NCBI RefSeq assembly: GCF_001544695.2
Contig: NZ_FCOM02000003.1
Coordinates: forward strand, 287,543-351,542
Length of the DNA: 64,000 nt
Direction: 5' to 3'
Source of the DNA: Caballeronia arvi
GTDB lineage: Bacteria; Pseudomonadota; Gammaproteobacteria; Burkholderiales; Burkholderiaceae
A program made the translations under genes and the position numbers. A model generated the notes under the pieces. It had not been told where the DNA came from. It saw only the letters and a program-made list of their open reading frames with translations, and did not search any database. Shown piece after piece: positions 46,601-53,378 of the stretch. The first letter of the stretch is position 1. Each line of letters begins with the position of its first letter.

Positions 46601-47154
46601 TGCACGAGCGCATCGCAATGCGCGGCGAGCGGACCGTGCTCGACGACGACGGCCTTGGGCGTGCCCGTCGATCCCGACGTGTAGATCATGTATGCGGCCG
46701 CGCGCGGATGCACGGGCGTGGCGTCATCGAGTGCGGGCGCATCGTCGTTGTCGTGCTGCACGTCGAAGCATTGTGCGAAACGCGCGCGCATCGCATCGTC
46801 GGCGGTTGCATCGACGATACCGTGGATGAGACCCGCATCCCTCGCGATCCAGTCGAGGCGCGCGGCGGGATGATGCGGATCGAGCGGCACGAACACGCCG
46901 CCCGCCTTCAGCACGGCAAGCAGCGCGACGAACAACTCGCACGATCGCTCGACGCACACGCCCACGCGCACTTCAGCGCTTACGCCCGAAGCACGCAGGC
47001 GCGCCGCGAGCCGGGACGCGCGGGCGTCGAGTTCGCCGCGCGAAATACGCGCGTCGTCATGTGCGTCGAACGCGAGCGCGGGCGCATCGGGTTGAACGCG
47101 TGCGAGCGCTTGAATACGAAGATGAAGCGCTGTCGGGAAACTCGTCATCGGCAT
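37642..47154 (-). CDS. orbI: Siderophore NRPS, three modules A-T-C-A-T-E-C-A-T (OrbI/MbaA-like)
   Basis: 3170 residues. Markers in order: A1 (TSGSTG near 160), T1 (GGDSL near 551), C (HHAITDG near 735), A2 (TSGSTG near 1205), T2 (GGDSI near 1595), epimerase (HHLIVDGVSW near 1775), C (HHLLLDGWS near 2248), A3 (TSGSTG near 2718), T3 (GGHSL near 3103). By-eye codes: A1 D-A-E-A-A-G-G-I-S (hydroxyornithine-like), A2 D-L-T-K-V-G-H-V-G (Asp), A3 D-V-W-H-I-S-L-I-D (Ser). The epimerase after A2 predicts D-Asp. This is the ornibactin/malleobactin layout. AAGGA precedes the ATG at 47154; an in-frame ATG at 47148 is also possible. Transcribed from the OrbS-type site at 47236-47260. Confidence 0.94.
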   Translation of the reverse strand: MPMTSFPTALHLRIQALARVQPDAPALAFDAHDDARISRGELDARASRLAARLRASGVSAEVRVGVCVERSCELFVALLAVLKAGGVFVPLDPHHPAARLDWIARDAGLIHGIVDATADDAMRARFAQCFDVQHDNDDAPALDDATPVHPRAAAYMIYTSGSTGTPKAVVVEHGPLAAHCDALVQALGIGEGDSLLHFASVNFDAAHESWLAPLAVGARIVITAPPPFAPEAAHALIECERVNVAAFPPAYLREFAAVAERKGVPASLRVLAFGGEALSREAFARVRRVFMSQRLINGYGPTEAVISPMLWPVEPHVTPDLADADAYASLPIGRVIGPRVARIDEGELLLGGACIARGYHGRAALTAERFVPDPSGEPGARIYRTGDLARERADGAYDYLGRIDDQVQIRGVRVEPAEIAACLRAHRSIRDAAVLADSTDGRTQLTACLVTAHENTNDAALKTYLAEHLPAAWQPHRYVRLARLPYTLNGKLDRDALKAQVAVASAQRNADFIEPATDTERRLAQTWQRILDDAAPVGRADRFFARGGDSLAAMQLQAAIRIDWRVNLRLDAIFDDPSLEALATLIDASDKEASGMSIVRRTASTNASFIDRPASFAQQRFWVLAQTRDAGSAYHIAGHWNITGKLDADAMQRALDHVIERHEAWRTTLVENDDGIVMQRIHASLPVTIERARPDASAEAHASAAFDLSNGPLLRAALISFDDQSHRLMLTAHHAITDGYSSRIVFDELAHAYSAYAQGDEPSLPALPVQYADYAQWQRDLIAGEEGERQLGYWREALDAAPEALALPCDRARPAVRDHRGGRVSLRLSADTSNALRELARNTHASAFVVLLAAFDAWLHRLTGANDFVVAAPAAHRQRPETERLIGLCLNTLALRARVDSRRSFSTLIDDVRSHALDAFAHQDVPFDRVLDAVKPPVARGEEWLRVKFAQQFDAELKATLPGASAIASPGPDLAARFDFALDFTDDARGIELVAAYARDCIDEATAHAWLASFATLVADAVRDPSRAIASLDCTTQSASRQGRALAFDAHDILALIAHHASATPHRIALADAHTHITFAELDDASNRIALALRQKGAQAEHAVAVCIERSARFVVALIGAMKSGAYAVPLDPAMPQARLDAAIKACSARLALIATKDDNAPRALAQAQLLDADTLAHDASLANAAMQRVQPAPEQTAYVIFTSGSTGTPKGVAVPHRALADYVQGMLDELAFAPGASMAMVSTVAADLGHTTLFGALCSGRTLHLLPARCAFDPDRFAAEMRAREVGVLKIVPSHLHALLEAQHPADVLPAHALVTGGESLPWALVDRVKALKPACRVINHYGPTEATVGAIACEASAFANDERNARGAPLGLPLPNAQAYVFDAFGACVPPGGIGELHLGGPGVARGYLGRADATAERFVPHPFAHGERLYRTGDRVRLLANGRIAFLGRLDDQVKIRGYRVEPGEVSAALRAMEGVAQAETLAVDRDGRLQLATFVTGSVKDEILLRDALAARLPDYMVPASIVVLDAFPVTANGKIDRAALRDIAMKPAESSATSDAPRGETEEAIASVWKDVLKAKYVGRDDNFFELGGDSILVLQVIARLRKRGLRATPKQIFDNATVAQLALVAKAIDAKAPVIATKQADEAATLTPAQLRFFALDIPERGHWNQSIEFDVDASFDLDAFARAFDALLTHHEIFRQRFESGRMALASKAFEALPLAVVAASDDGDALAQFDAIQRTLDIARGPLACALAASLPDGRTKLYLAIHHLIVDGVSWRILLDDLQNAYRAAQTRGIASLTRTGATAAQWAARLAKAARDPQSPFAGEAKYWTSTVSSADDLRLDHPQAKATNADAAVIEQTIDTALTRAALAEANIAYRTQTVEVLIAALAHAIGETCRIELEGHGREPLFDDIDVSRTLGWLTSHYPVRVRAEASPIETLAATKDTLRAVPNKGLGFGVLRHYGDEATRAALEALPRPRVTFNYLGQFDSHDTRDAAFTPRFGGAGCERDPAGPLGNALAIHAYVDDNGERTLKLHWVYGSTQFERATIEALAQRFENALAAIVAACAERVAQKGPGATPGDFPLARDGGLTQAALDRVTVDLRSVVDIYPLSPMQQGILFHSLFAPEQSTYVNQLAATLIASDVERLRAAFEAAVPRHDILRTSFTPDEATPMQIVHRQARMPFDVLDWRDRRDALASFETWLAEDRARGFDLAAPPLMRVTLIRLTDDEWRIVWTRHHLLLDGWSTAHMFADVLRDYIEPPRTQPFAAPAMKARYRDFIAWLAERDAQADEAFWLDRLAHIDEPTRIAQRDASSQPSLGNHRAWRGTFDAATAARFTDTARRLRVTLNTLVQGAWALALQRMTHRTSVAFGATVAGRPDALTDIDGVLGLFINTVPVIAAPLPHRAASDWLRELQADNAAANEHAHTPLAEIQRWAGQGGALFDTLVVFENYPVDEAWAGRDARALKMRELRNIEATDFALTLVVEAGESIVIDYGYDAARLDESRVIALHRALSACLDALAANADAPLGTISIADEHAHFNATAHAWSDVQSAPLHRQFERMAKHAPNAIALEMTASDGALHRMTYAELNASADRVAAALVASGVALDTAVALCVERSFDMVIALIGVLKAGAAYLPVDPDYPAERIAYLLDDAKPTVVLTQAHLRERVEAAASRARVFDIGTLMQNDASLESPIEVTDSHLAYLIYTSGSTGKPKGAGNAHGALANRIAWMQDAYRLTHDDVVLHKTPFGFDVSVWEFVWPLATGAKLAIAAPGDHRDPARLVGAIEAHRVSTLHFVPSMLAAFVAHIDEFEETKRCASIERIIASGEALAPELVARVAKLLPDARLYNLYGPTEAAIDVSHWTCGANDIEAGSVPIGHPIANLQLHVLDAAMHPVPVGAIGELYLGGEGLARGYLGRAALTAERFVPDPIVAGARLYRTGDLARRRDDGALDYLGRIDTQVKLRGQRIEPGEIEALLRAEQNVRDAVVIVRDEQLIGYIACAAPESFDEAAVLNSLRSQLPSYMLPAHVIALDALPVTPNGKCDRNALPAPARTQRIVEVPRTETERELAAIWQRVLHIEGIGRDDDFFALGGHSLLATQANAQANLHWSLTLPLRTLFDERTLARCAAVIDAALTQRNAAGGAHDAASAIDALLDELETQ

Positions 47155-47235
47155 GAATTCCTTCGGGTTCTGGCCGCATCGGCAATTGCTGCGGCATGAA
47201 CGGGGCGCCGCTCAAAATGCGGCTTCACTCGGGAT

Positions 47236-47260
47236 GACGAATCGCGCGAAAGAATTTTTA
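47236..47260 (-). promoter_or_regulatory. Sigma-OrbS-type promoter of orbI
   Basis: On the minus strand TAAA (47260-47257), 17 bases, CGTC (47239-47236): the TAAA-N17-CGTC pattern of iron-starvation sigma factors of the PvdS/OrbS group. The orbI ATG is about 80 bp downstream. Confidence 0.85.
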
Positions 47261-47288
47261 CCGCGCTCTTTTAATGCGCTGGGCGCGC

Positions 47289-47313
47289 TAAAGATTTGCC
47301 GCGCCGAAACGTC
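47289..47313 (+). promoter_or_regulatory. Sigma-OrbS-type promoter of orbE
   Basis: TAAA (47289-47292), 17 bases, CGTC (47310-47313) on the plus strand, 55 bp before the exporter ATG at 47368. It is back to back with the orbI promoter, 28 bp apart. Confidence 0.85.
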
Positions 47314-47367
47314 TCTATGTAGAGGCGCGAATAGCGCCGCCCTCCTTACTTCAGCGATGCCTTGCCA

Positions 47368-49113
47368 ATGACTGCCATCAACGAGCCTTTAAGTTCTTCC
47401 GCGACGCAAAAGCCCGCTGCGCGCCTGATCCTCGCGCTGCTCAAGCGCTCGCGCGGCGCATTCGGGGTCGCGCTCGTCGCATGCGTGCTGAACGGCGTCG
47501 CGAGCGTGATGCTCGTCGCGACGCTCAATCGCGCGCTTTCAACGTCGACATCCGCCGATGGCGCGCTCGCATGGCGCTTCGCGTTGTGCGCGGTCGTCGC
47601 GTTGATCACGCGCGTGATCTCGGGCGTGCTGTTCGCGCGGCTCTCGCAGGACACGATGGCGCAGTTGCGCGAGCACGTTGCGCGGCGCGTGGCGGCGGCC
47701 GAGTTGCGCGATGTCGAGCGCATCGGCGCGGCGCCCGTGCAGTCTGTTTTGACCGACGACGCCACAAACGTATCGATGCTCTTCTTCGCGCTGCCGAACA
47801 TCGTCATGCACGGATCGATCGTGTTCGGCTGCCTCGGCTATCTCGCGTGGCTGTCGTGGCCGGTGTGTCTGCTCGCGCTCGCGGCGATCGTCACGGGCTC
47901 GCTCGGCTATCACCTCGGCGACAAGCGCGCGATTGCGTCGCTCGAAGCCGCGGGGCAGTCGCAGGACAAGCTGTTCGGCTATCTCGGCGCGCTGTTCGCG
48001 GGCGCGAAGGAACTGAAGCTGCATCGCGCGCGCTCGCAGCAGTTCGTCGAAGGGCAACTGGGCGCGGCGATCGGCGAAGTGCGCGATCATCGGCGGCGCG
48101 CTTTCAGTGCGTATGCGGTCGGTGTCGGCTGGATCATCTTTCTGTTCTATGGCTTTCTCGGCGCGGCGGCGTTCTGGCCATCGCTCGGCGTGCGTGCCGA
48201 TGCAGCCGCGACCGCGGGCTATGTTGTCGTGTTTCTCTTCATGCTCGTGCCGCTCGATGGCCTGCTCAACAACATTCCGACGCTGAACGCGGCGCGTGTA
48301 TCGCTCGGGCGCATCGAGAACGTGATGGCGGAATTCGGCAGCGTGCGCGTGCATGCGTCGCGCGGATCATCGACGAACGATGCAGCCTTCGAAACGCTCG
48401 CGATGCGCGGCGTCACGCATTCGTATTTTCATGAGCGCGATGAGCGCATGTTCCGCATCGGTCCCGTCGATCTGACGTTCAGGCCGGGCGAGCTGGTGTT
48501 CATCGTCGGCGGGAATGGCAGCGGCAAGACCACGCTCGCGAAAGTGCTCACGGGGCTTTACGAGCCGGAGTCGGGCGTGATCGAAGTCGATGGCAAGCCT
48601 GTGGAAGAGCACGCGCGCGCGGCGTATCGCGAGCGCTTCACGGCGGTGTTCAACGACTTCCATCTGTTCGATGCGTTGCTCGGCATCGTCGATCCGAACG
48701 ATGAATCGCGCGCGGCGGCGGATGCGCGCGCGAATGCGCTCGTCGCAAAGCTCGCGCTGGATCACAAGGTCAAGGTGATCGATGGCGCGTTCTCGACTCG
48801 TTCGCTTTCTACCGGGCAGCGCAAGCGGCTTGCGCTCGTGGTCGCGTATCTGGAGGACAGGCCGCTTTATCTCTTCGATGAATGGGCCGCGGATCAAGAC
48901 CCGGCGTTCAAGGCGGTGTTTTATGAGCAGTTGCTGCCGGAGTTGCGGGCGCGGGGGAAGACGGTGATCGTCGTTACGCACGATGACCGGTATTTTTCGA
49001 TCGCGGATCGGGTGCTGAAGCTCGAGAACGGGATGGTGGTGAATGAGACGCGTGGCGGTGGGGTGAGGGCTGCGGCGGTGGAGGCGGGACGGGGGAATGG
49101 GACGGTGGGGTAA
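47368..49113 (+). CDS. orbE: Cyclic-peptide/siderophore export ABC transporter (PvdE type)
   Basis: 581 residues, a membrane domain of six helices fused to an ATPase. Walker A is GGNGSGKTTLAK near 380, signature LSTGQRKRLALVVAYLEDRP, Walker B LYLFDEWAADQDP; the DEWAADQDP form is typical of the PvdE/SyrD peptide-export subfamily. It should move the siderophore or its precursor from cytoplasm to periplasm. The ATG at 47368 lacks a good ribosome binding site; TTG at 47362 is possible. It is divergent from orbI, with OrbS-type promoters for both between them. Confidence 0.92.
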   Translation: MTAINEPLSSSATQKPAARLILALLKRSRGAFGVALVACVLNGVASVMLVATLNRALSTSTSADGALAWRFALCAVVALITRVISGVLFARLSQDTMAQLREHVARRVAAAELRDVERIGAAPVQSVLTDDATNVSMLFFALPNIVMHGSIVFGCLGYLAWLSWPVCLLALAAIVTGSLGYHLGDKRAIASLEAAGQSQDKLFGYLGALFAGAKELKLHRARSQQFVEGQLGAAIGEVRDHRRRAFSAYAVGVGWIIFLFYGFLGAAAFWPSLGVRADAAATAGYVVVFLFMLVPLDGLLNNIPTLNAARVSLGRIENVMAEFGSVRVHASRGSSTNDAAFETLAMRGVTHSYFHERDERMFRIGPVDLTFRPGELVFIVGGNGSGKTTLAKVLTGLYEPESGVIEVDGKPVEEHARAAYRERFTAVFNDFHLFDALLGIVDPNDESRAAADARANALVAKLALDHKVKVIDGAFSTRSLSTGQRKRLALVVAYLEDRPLYLFDEWAADQDPAFKAVFYEQLLPELRARGKTVIVVTHDDRYFSIADRVLKLENGMVVNETRGGGVRAAAVEAGRGNGTVG

Positions 49114-49206
49114 TGTATCCCAAAATTTTTCCTTGGTAGAGTGCGAAGCGCCTTGCTGTGGCGAGCGAGGCAACGCTTCAATATCTCAATCGATAAGGAA
49201 AACAAA

Positions 49207-49635
49207 ATGGCTAGCAAGACCTCCCATCAGCCTTCTTTCGCGTTCGTGTCCGCATCGTGGGGCGCATTGCTCATCGGATTCTGCGCCTATCTCGTGGGTC
49301 TCTGGAACGCCGGCATGCAGCTCAACGAAAAGGGCTACTACTTCACCGTGCTCGCCTATGGCCTCTATGCGGCGGTCTCGCTGCAGAAGAGCGTCCGCGA
49401 TCGTGTGGAAGGCATTCCGGTGACAACGATCTATTTCGGCCTGAGCTGGATTTCGATCTTGCTCGCCATCCTGCTTCTGACAGTCGGCCTGATGAACGCG
49501 ACGCTCGCGCTCAGCGAGAAAGGCTTCTACGCGATGTCATTCGCATTGGCGCTCTTCGGCGCGATCGCGGTCCAGAAGAATACGCGCGACGTTCAGGTCG
49601 CGCCGCGTCGCTTCGAGGAAATCGACGCCAACTAA
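49207..49635 (+). CDS. YiaA/YiaB-type inner membrane protein
   Basis: 142 residues with two repeated two-helix units, each containing the family motif (LWNAGMQLNEKGYYFTVLAYGLYAAVSLQKSVRD and LMNATLALSEKGFYAMSFALALFGAIAVQKNTRD). It is an integral membrane protein of unknown role. AAGGA lies 7-8 bases before the ATG. It follows orbE by 93 bp on the same strand and is convergent with orbB (9 bp between stops), so it may be transcribed with the exporter. A link to siderophore transport is only positional. Confidence 0.85.
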   Translation: MASKTSHQPSFAFVSASWGALLIGFCAYLVGLWNAGMQLNEKGYYFTVLAYGLYAAVSLQKSVRDRVEGIPVTTIYFGLSWISILLAILLLTVGLMNATLALSEKGFYAMSFALALFGAIAVQKNTRDVQVAPRRFEEIDAN

Positions 49636-49644
49636 ACCCAGTCG

Positions 49645-50691
49645 CTATTGCGGAGCAGTTCGCGGCAACCCCAACAACTTCTCCGTAATCACATCCCCCA
49701 GCTTCAACGCCGACATCGGCCCGCCGAATCCCCAGATATTCGGCTCGACCAAGGTCACGCGCTTTTCCCTCTTCGCGGGTACGAAGCGCCAGACGGGCGA
49801 ATCCAGCGTCGCATCGACGGACGTCGCCGCATTCGATGTCGTCACGAACAGCACCGCCATATCCTGCCGCTTCAAAAAATCCGCCGAGGTCAGATACACC
49901 GTTCCCTCGCGCGTCGGCTTTTCCGGCCACAGCTTCACGCCGAGCGCGCGCGCCACGCCCGCCGCCGTGCTGTTGCCCGTATAAGCCCAGTAGCGATCGG
50001 GCAAGCCGAGGTCCTGCAGAAGCGCGAAGCGCGTGCCCGACAAACCGGCTTCTTTCAATCGCGCGGCATCGCGGGCGAGGCCCGCATCGAGTTTCGCGTC
50101 GGCGTCGCGCGCCTGCTGCTCACGCCCCGTCATGCAGGCGATCGTATGAAAGATGCTGCGCGTCCAGTCGAGCTGCGTGCGCGCGCCATCGCCGTTGCCG
50201 TGTTCGACGTCGGGGCTGAACTGAAACAGCACCGTCGGCGCAATGCGATCGAGCGCCGCGAAGATCGGCGCATGCCGATAGCCCACGCCGATGATCAGAT
50301 CTGGCCGCGTCGATGCAATCGCCTCCAGGCTCGGCTCCTGACGCGTGCCGACAGTCGGCACGCCCTTGAAGCGCGCGCTGTCGTAGCCAATCCAGCCGTC
50401 GTAGTACTCGGGATCGACCACGCCGACAGGCGTCAGATCGAGCGCGGCAACATCTTCCGCGAACATGAACTCCAGCACGACGATGCGCTTCGGTTGCGCC
50501 GGCATCGTCTTGCTGAACTGCGAGACGGTCGGATTGCCGGCGAGCGGCGCGCAGGCGTTGTCATCGCTCGCGAACGCATTGCCGCCCGCCAGCGCGATGC
50601 ACAGGCACGCGGCAAGCGCTATCGCCCGACGGCGTCCTGCAACGCGAGCTCGTCGTCGCGCATCGTCAAAAGCAGCGGGCAGCTTGCGCAC
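49645..50691 (-). CDS. orbB: Periplasmic ferric-siderophore-binding protein (FhuD type)
   Basis: 348 residues: a basic N-terminus and hydrophobic stretch ([22 protein letters not shown]) form a signal peptide. The helical-backbone binding-protein domain follows ([56 protein letters not shown]). It delivers the ferric siderophore to the OrbD/OrbC importer. The only usable start giving a signal peptide is GTG at 50691, which places 73 bp inside the end of the reductase gene orbF, an unusually long overlap. It is the last gene of the orbH operon. Confidence 0.88.
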   Translation of the reverse strand: MRKLPAAFDDARRRARVAGRRRAIALAACLCIALAGGNAFASDDNACAPLAGNPTVSQFSKTMPAQPKRIVVLEFMFAEDVAALDLTPVGVVDPEYYDGWIGYDSARFKGVPTVGTRQEPSLEAIASTRPDLIIGVGYRHAPIFAALDRIAPTVLFQFSPDVEHGNGDGARTQLDWTRSIFHTIACMTGREQQARDADAKLDAGLARDAARLKEAGLSGTRFALLQDLGLPDRYWAYTGNSTAAGVARALGVKLWPEKPTREGTVYLTSADFLKRQDMAVLFVTTSNAATSVDATLDSPVWRFVPAKREKRVTLVEPNIWGFGGPMSALKLGDVITEKLLGLPRTAPQ

Positions 50692-51377
50692 AGTTGCGTC
50701 TCTCCGGGAATCTCATAGCGCACGCAGCACACGCGGCGCGCGCGAAACGGGTTGGGTAAGAGCGGCGAACGCGGCGTCGCATCGCGCAGCGGCGTGCGCA
50801 GCGGATTCGCATCGCCGGAACGGAAGAGCCAAGCGGCGTCGATATCGGCATCGTCGAAAATCGACGGGCAATTGGCGAGCAGGTAGTCGAGCAGATTGCC
50901 CGCGTTGCTCCACAGCACGCGCGGCGCGATCTTCGCCATGCCGGCCATCATGCCGATGACGCTATCCAGATGCGCGACGAGGCTCGCGTAGCGGCGCGCG
51001 GGATCGGCATCGACGGCTTGCAGAGCATCGGCATCGAAGTGAAGCGCGGCTGGCATGCCCTGCTTCAACACGACGAAAGTACGTTCCGCCGACATATCCA
51101 GCGGACGCCCGAGCAAGCGCGCCGCCGCGACGCCCGCAGGCGCCGCGAGACCGAAGTAGTACTTGCTCCACTGCGAGAGCAACGCGCGCGCGTGAAGCTC
51201 GGCGTCGCCGCCGTAGAGCGCGGTCATCGCGGCGAGCATCGCGTCCCGGTGATCGGAAAGCGATGTCAAAGGAATGCGCGCCGCGTCATCGTCCGGCGTG
51301 CCGAGCCACACGTTTTGCAGATACGGCGCCAACTCAAGCGGCGCGAACTCGGCGAAGCTGCGCGCTTGCGGACTCAT
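50619..51377 (-). CDS. orbF: Ferric-siderophore reductase (FhuF family)
   Basis: 252 residues. The C-terminal iron-sulfur motif is present as CC-x10-C-x2-C in [19 protein letters not shown], the FhuF arrangement for a [2Fe-2S] centre. In the cytoplasm it would reduce ferric siderophore and release iron. The ATG at 51377 overlaps the orbD stop by 4 bp (ATGA), and its own 3' end overlaps orbB by 73 bp, so translation of the importer genes is tightly chained. The longer frame upstream is antisense-like within orbD and excluded. Confidence 0.9.
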   Translation of the reverse strand: MSPQARSFAEFAPLELAPYLQNVWLGTPDDDAARIPLTSLSDHRDAMLAAMTALYGGDAELHARALLSQWSKYYFGLAAPAGVAAARLLGRPLDMSAERTFVVLKQGMPAALHFDADALQAVDADPARRYASLVAHLDSVIGMMAGMAKIAPRVLWSNAGNLLDYLLANCPSIFDDADIDAAWLFRSGDANPLRTPLRDATPRSPLLPNPFRARRVCCVRYEIPGETQLCASCPLLLTMRDDELALQDAVGR

Positions 51378-53284
51378 CGCGCGCGGCCTCGTCCCTTGTC
51401 GCGGCGCGTTTCGATGACGAGCAGCGCAAGCATGTACGGCGCACCGATCAGCGCCGTCAGCACGCCCGCCGGAATCTCGCGCGGCGCGAGCAAGGTGCGC
51501 GCGGCGAGATCGGCGGCGGCGAGCACCAGCGCGCCCAGCAAAGCCGCAAGCCAGAGCCTCGTGCCGTGCGTACGCGCGCCGAGCATCGACGCGAGATGCG
51601 GCGCCATCAAACCGATGAAGCCGACCGGCCCCACCGCCGCCACCGCCGCGCACGCGGCCAGGGTCGCCACGGTCAGCACGAGCGGTCGCAACAGCGCGAT
51701 CGGCAGACCGAGTGCGGACGCCTGCTCATCACCGAGCGCGAGCAGATCCAACGGCCGCGCGAGCAGCGCCAGTACCGGCAGCGCGAGCACGCACCACGGC
51801 AGAATCGTCGCGACTTCGCCCCAGCTCCGCCCATACGTGCCGCCGACGAGCCACACCACGAAGCGCGCCGGCTGCACGCTTTGCTGCGTGATGAGCCATT
51901 GCGCGAGCGTCGTGCACAGCGTGCCGATGACGATGCCCGTCAACGCCACCGCGAGCGGCGCGTACTGATGCCGTCGATTGAACAGCAAGGTCATGACGAG
52001 CGTCGCGCCACCGCCGACGAGCGCTGCCGCCGCAAGAAAAAGATGACCGGCGAGCGGCCAGATCATGAGCGCAGCGAGCGTCGCGAATCCCGCGCCTTGT
52101 GTGACGCCGAGCACTTCCGGGCCCGCGAGCGGATTGCGCACGACGCTTTGCATCAGCACGCCGCTCGCCGCCAGCATCGCGCCCGCGAGCAGCGCGCACA
52201 GCAGACGCGGCACGCGCAGTTCGAGCAGCATGCGGGCGATGTCGTCGCGATGCGTGAGCGCATCGATCCAGCGCGCGGGGCCGAGCATCGTCGGACCGAT
52301 GGATGCGCCGAGCACGAGCACCGCGCATCCGGTCGCGAGCAAAAGCGCCGCGAGCATCGGCCACGGCAACGCAGACAACGCGCGCACCGCACGCATGCCG
52401 CGCTTCACGGATTCACGCGTTTGCCCCGCGTGCAATGCGCCGGACCAGGCCGCGCCGCTGCGGATCATCGCGAGCATCAGCGGCGTGCCGACGAACGCGA
52501 TCGCCACGCCCGTCGACAAGGTCGAATCGAGATCGAGCGCGAGCACGGCGCTGTCGGTGGCGAGCACGAGCGCGCCGCCCGCGAGCGCCGAGAGCGGCAC
52601 GAGCGCGGCCAGCTTCGACGCCTTCGCGCCGCGCATATGCCGCAGCAGATTCGGCGCGATGAGCCCGACATACGACAGCGGCCCGGCGATCGCCACCGCG
52701 ACGCTCGCGAAGCCGACCGCGACGGTCATCGCGAAAAGACGCGTCGCATCGACGTTCACGCCGGCGGAAGCGGCGGCATCGTCGCCGAGTGCGAGCGGAT
52801 CGAGCGGACGCATCACGAACGGCAACGCCACGAGCGGCAACGCGAGCCAGCCGAGCGCGGTCATCAACCCCGACGCGCCCGGCTGATACAGGCTGCCGCT
52901 CGCCCACAGCGACGCCCCGACGACCGTCTGCTCGAAAAACGCCAGCAGCAGCGTCGTGATCGCGGAAAAGAGCAGCATGCACACGATGCCGAGCAGATCG
53001 GGCGCGGCGAGCGGATTGCGCGTCAACGCCTGAAAGAGCGCGCCCGCGATCGCGAGACAGCCGCCCGCGACGAGCGCCGCCAGCACGCGCGGCGCGTTCA
53101 GATCGAAGAGGAAGACGTGCGCGAGCTGCGCGGCATCGCTGCCCGATGGCGCATCGAGCCACGCGCGCACATCGGGGCCGAGACGCAGCGCGGCCAACAC
53201 GACGATCAACGCGATCAATGCGACCGCGATCACGCCGACGCGATCCGGCGCCGTCACGCGATGATGCGAAACGAGCGTCGTCAT
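51374..53284 (-). CDS. orbD: Ferric-siderophore importer permease, fused FhuB type
   Basis: 636 residues, twice the length of a single FecCD permease. The first half (RVLAALVAGGCLAIAGALFQALTRNPLAAPDLLG) and second half (RLLCALLAGAMLAASGVLMQSVVRNPLAGPEVLG) repeat the same motif, each with an EAA-like region (GPLSYVGLIAPNLLRH and GPVGFIGLMAPHLAS). About 20 membrane helices are expected. It forms the inner-membrane channel for the ferric siderophore, powered by OrbC. The ATG at 53284 is chosen because the upstream frame has no membrane character; the ribosome binding site is weak. Confidence 0.92.
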   Translation of the reverse strand: MTTLVSHHRVTAPDRVGVIAVALIALIVVLAALRLGPDVRAWLDAPSGSDAAQLAHVFLFDLNAPRVLAALVAGGCLAIAGALFQALTRNPLAAPDLLGIVCMLLFSAITTLLLAFFEQTVVGASLWASGSLYQPGASGLMTALGWLALPLVALPFVMRPLDPLALGDDAAASAGVNVDATRLFAMTVAVGFASVAVAIAGPLSYVGLIAPNLLRHMRGAKASKLAALVPLSALAGGALVLATDSAVLALDLDSTLSTGVAIAFVGTPLMLAMIRSGAAWSGALHAGQTRESVKRGMRAVRALSALPWPMLAALLLATGCAVLVLGASIGPTMLGPARWIDALTHRDDIARMLLELRVPRLLCALLAGAMLAASGVLMQSVVRNPLAGPEVLGVTQGAGFATLAALMIWPLAGHLFLAAAALVGGGATLVMTLLFNRRHQYAPLAVALTGIVIGTLCTTLAQWLITQQSVQPARFVVWLVGGTYGRSWGEVATILPWCVLALPVLALLARPLDLLALGDEQASALGLPIALLRPLVLTVATLAACAAVAAVGPVGFIGLMAPHLASMLGARTHGTRLWLAALLGALVLAAADLAARTLLAPREIPAGVLTALIGAPYMLALLVIETRRDKGRGRAR

Positions 53285-53378
53285 GTCCGGCCACGCCCCG
53301 CAATTAGTTCGAAGAGGAAGGACACGCGCTCCCAAAAGGAAGCCGCGCGGCGCAGGCGGCGTCGGGTGGCAAGCGTCG

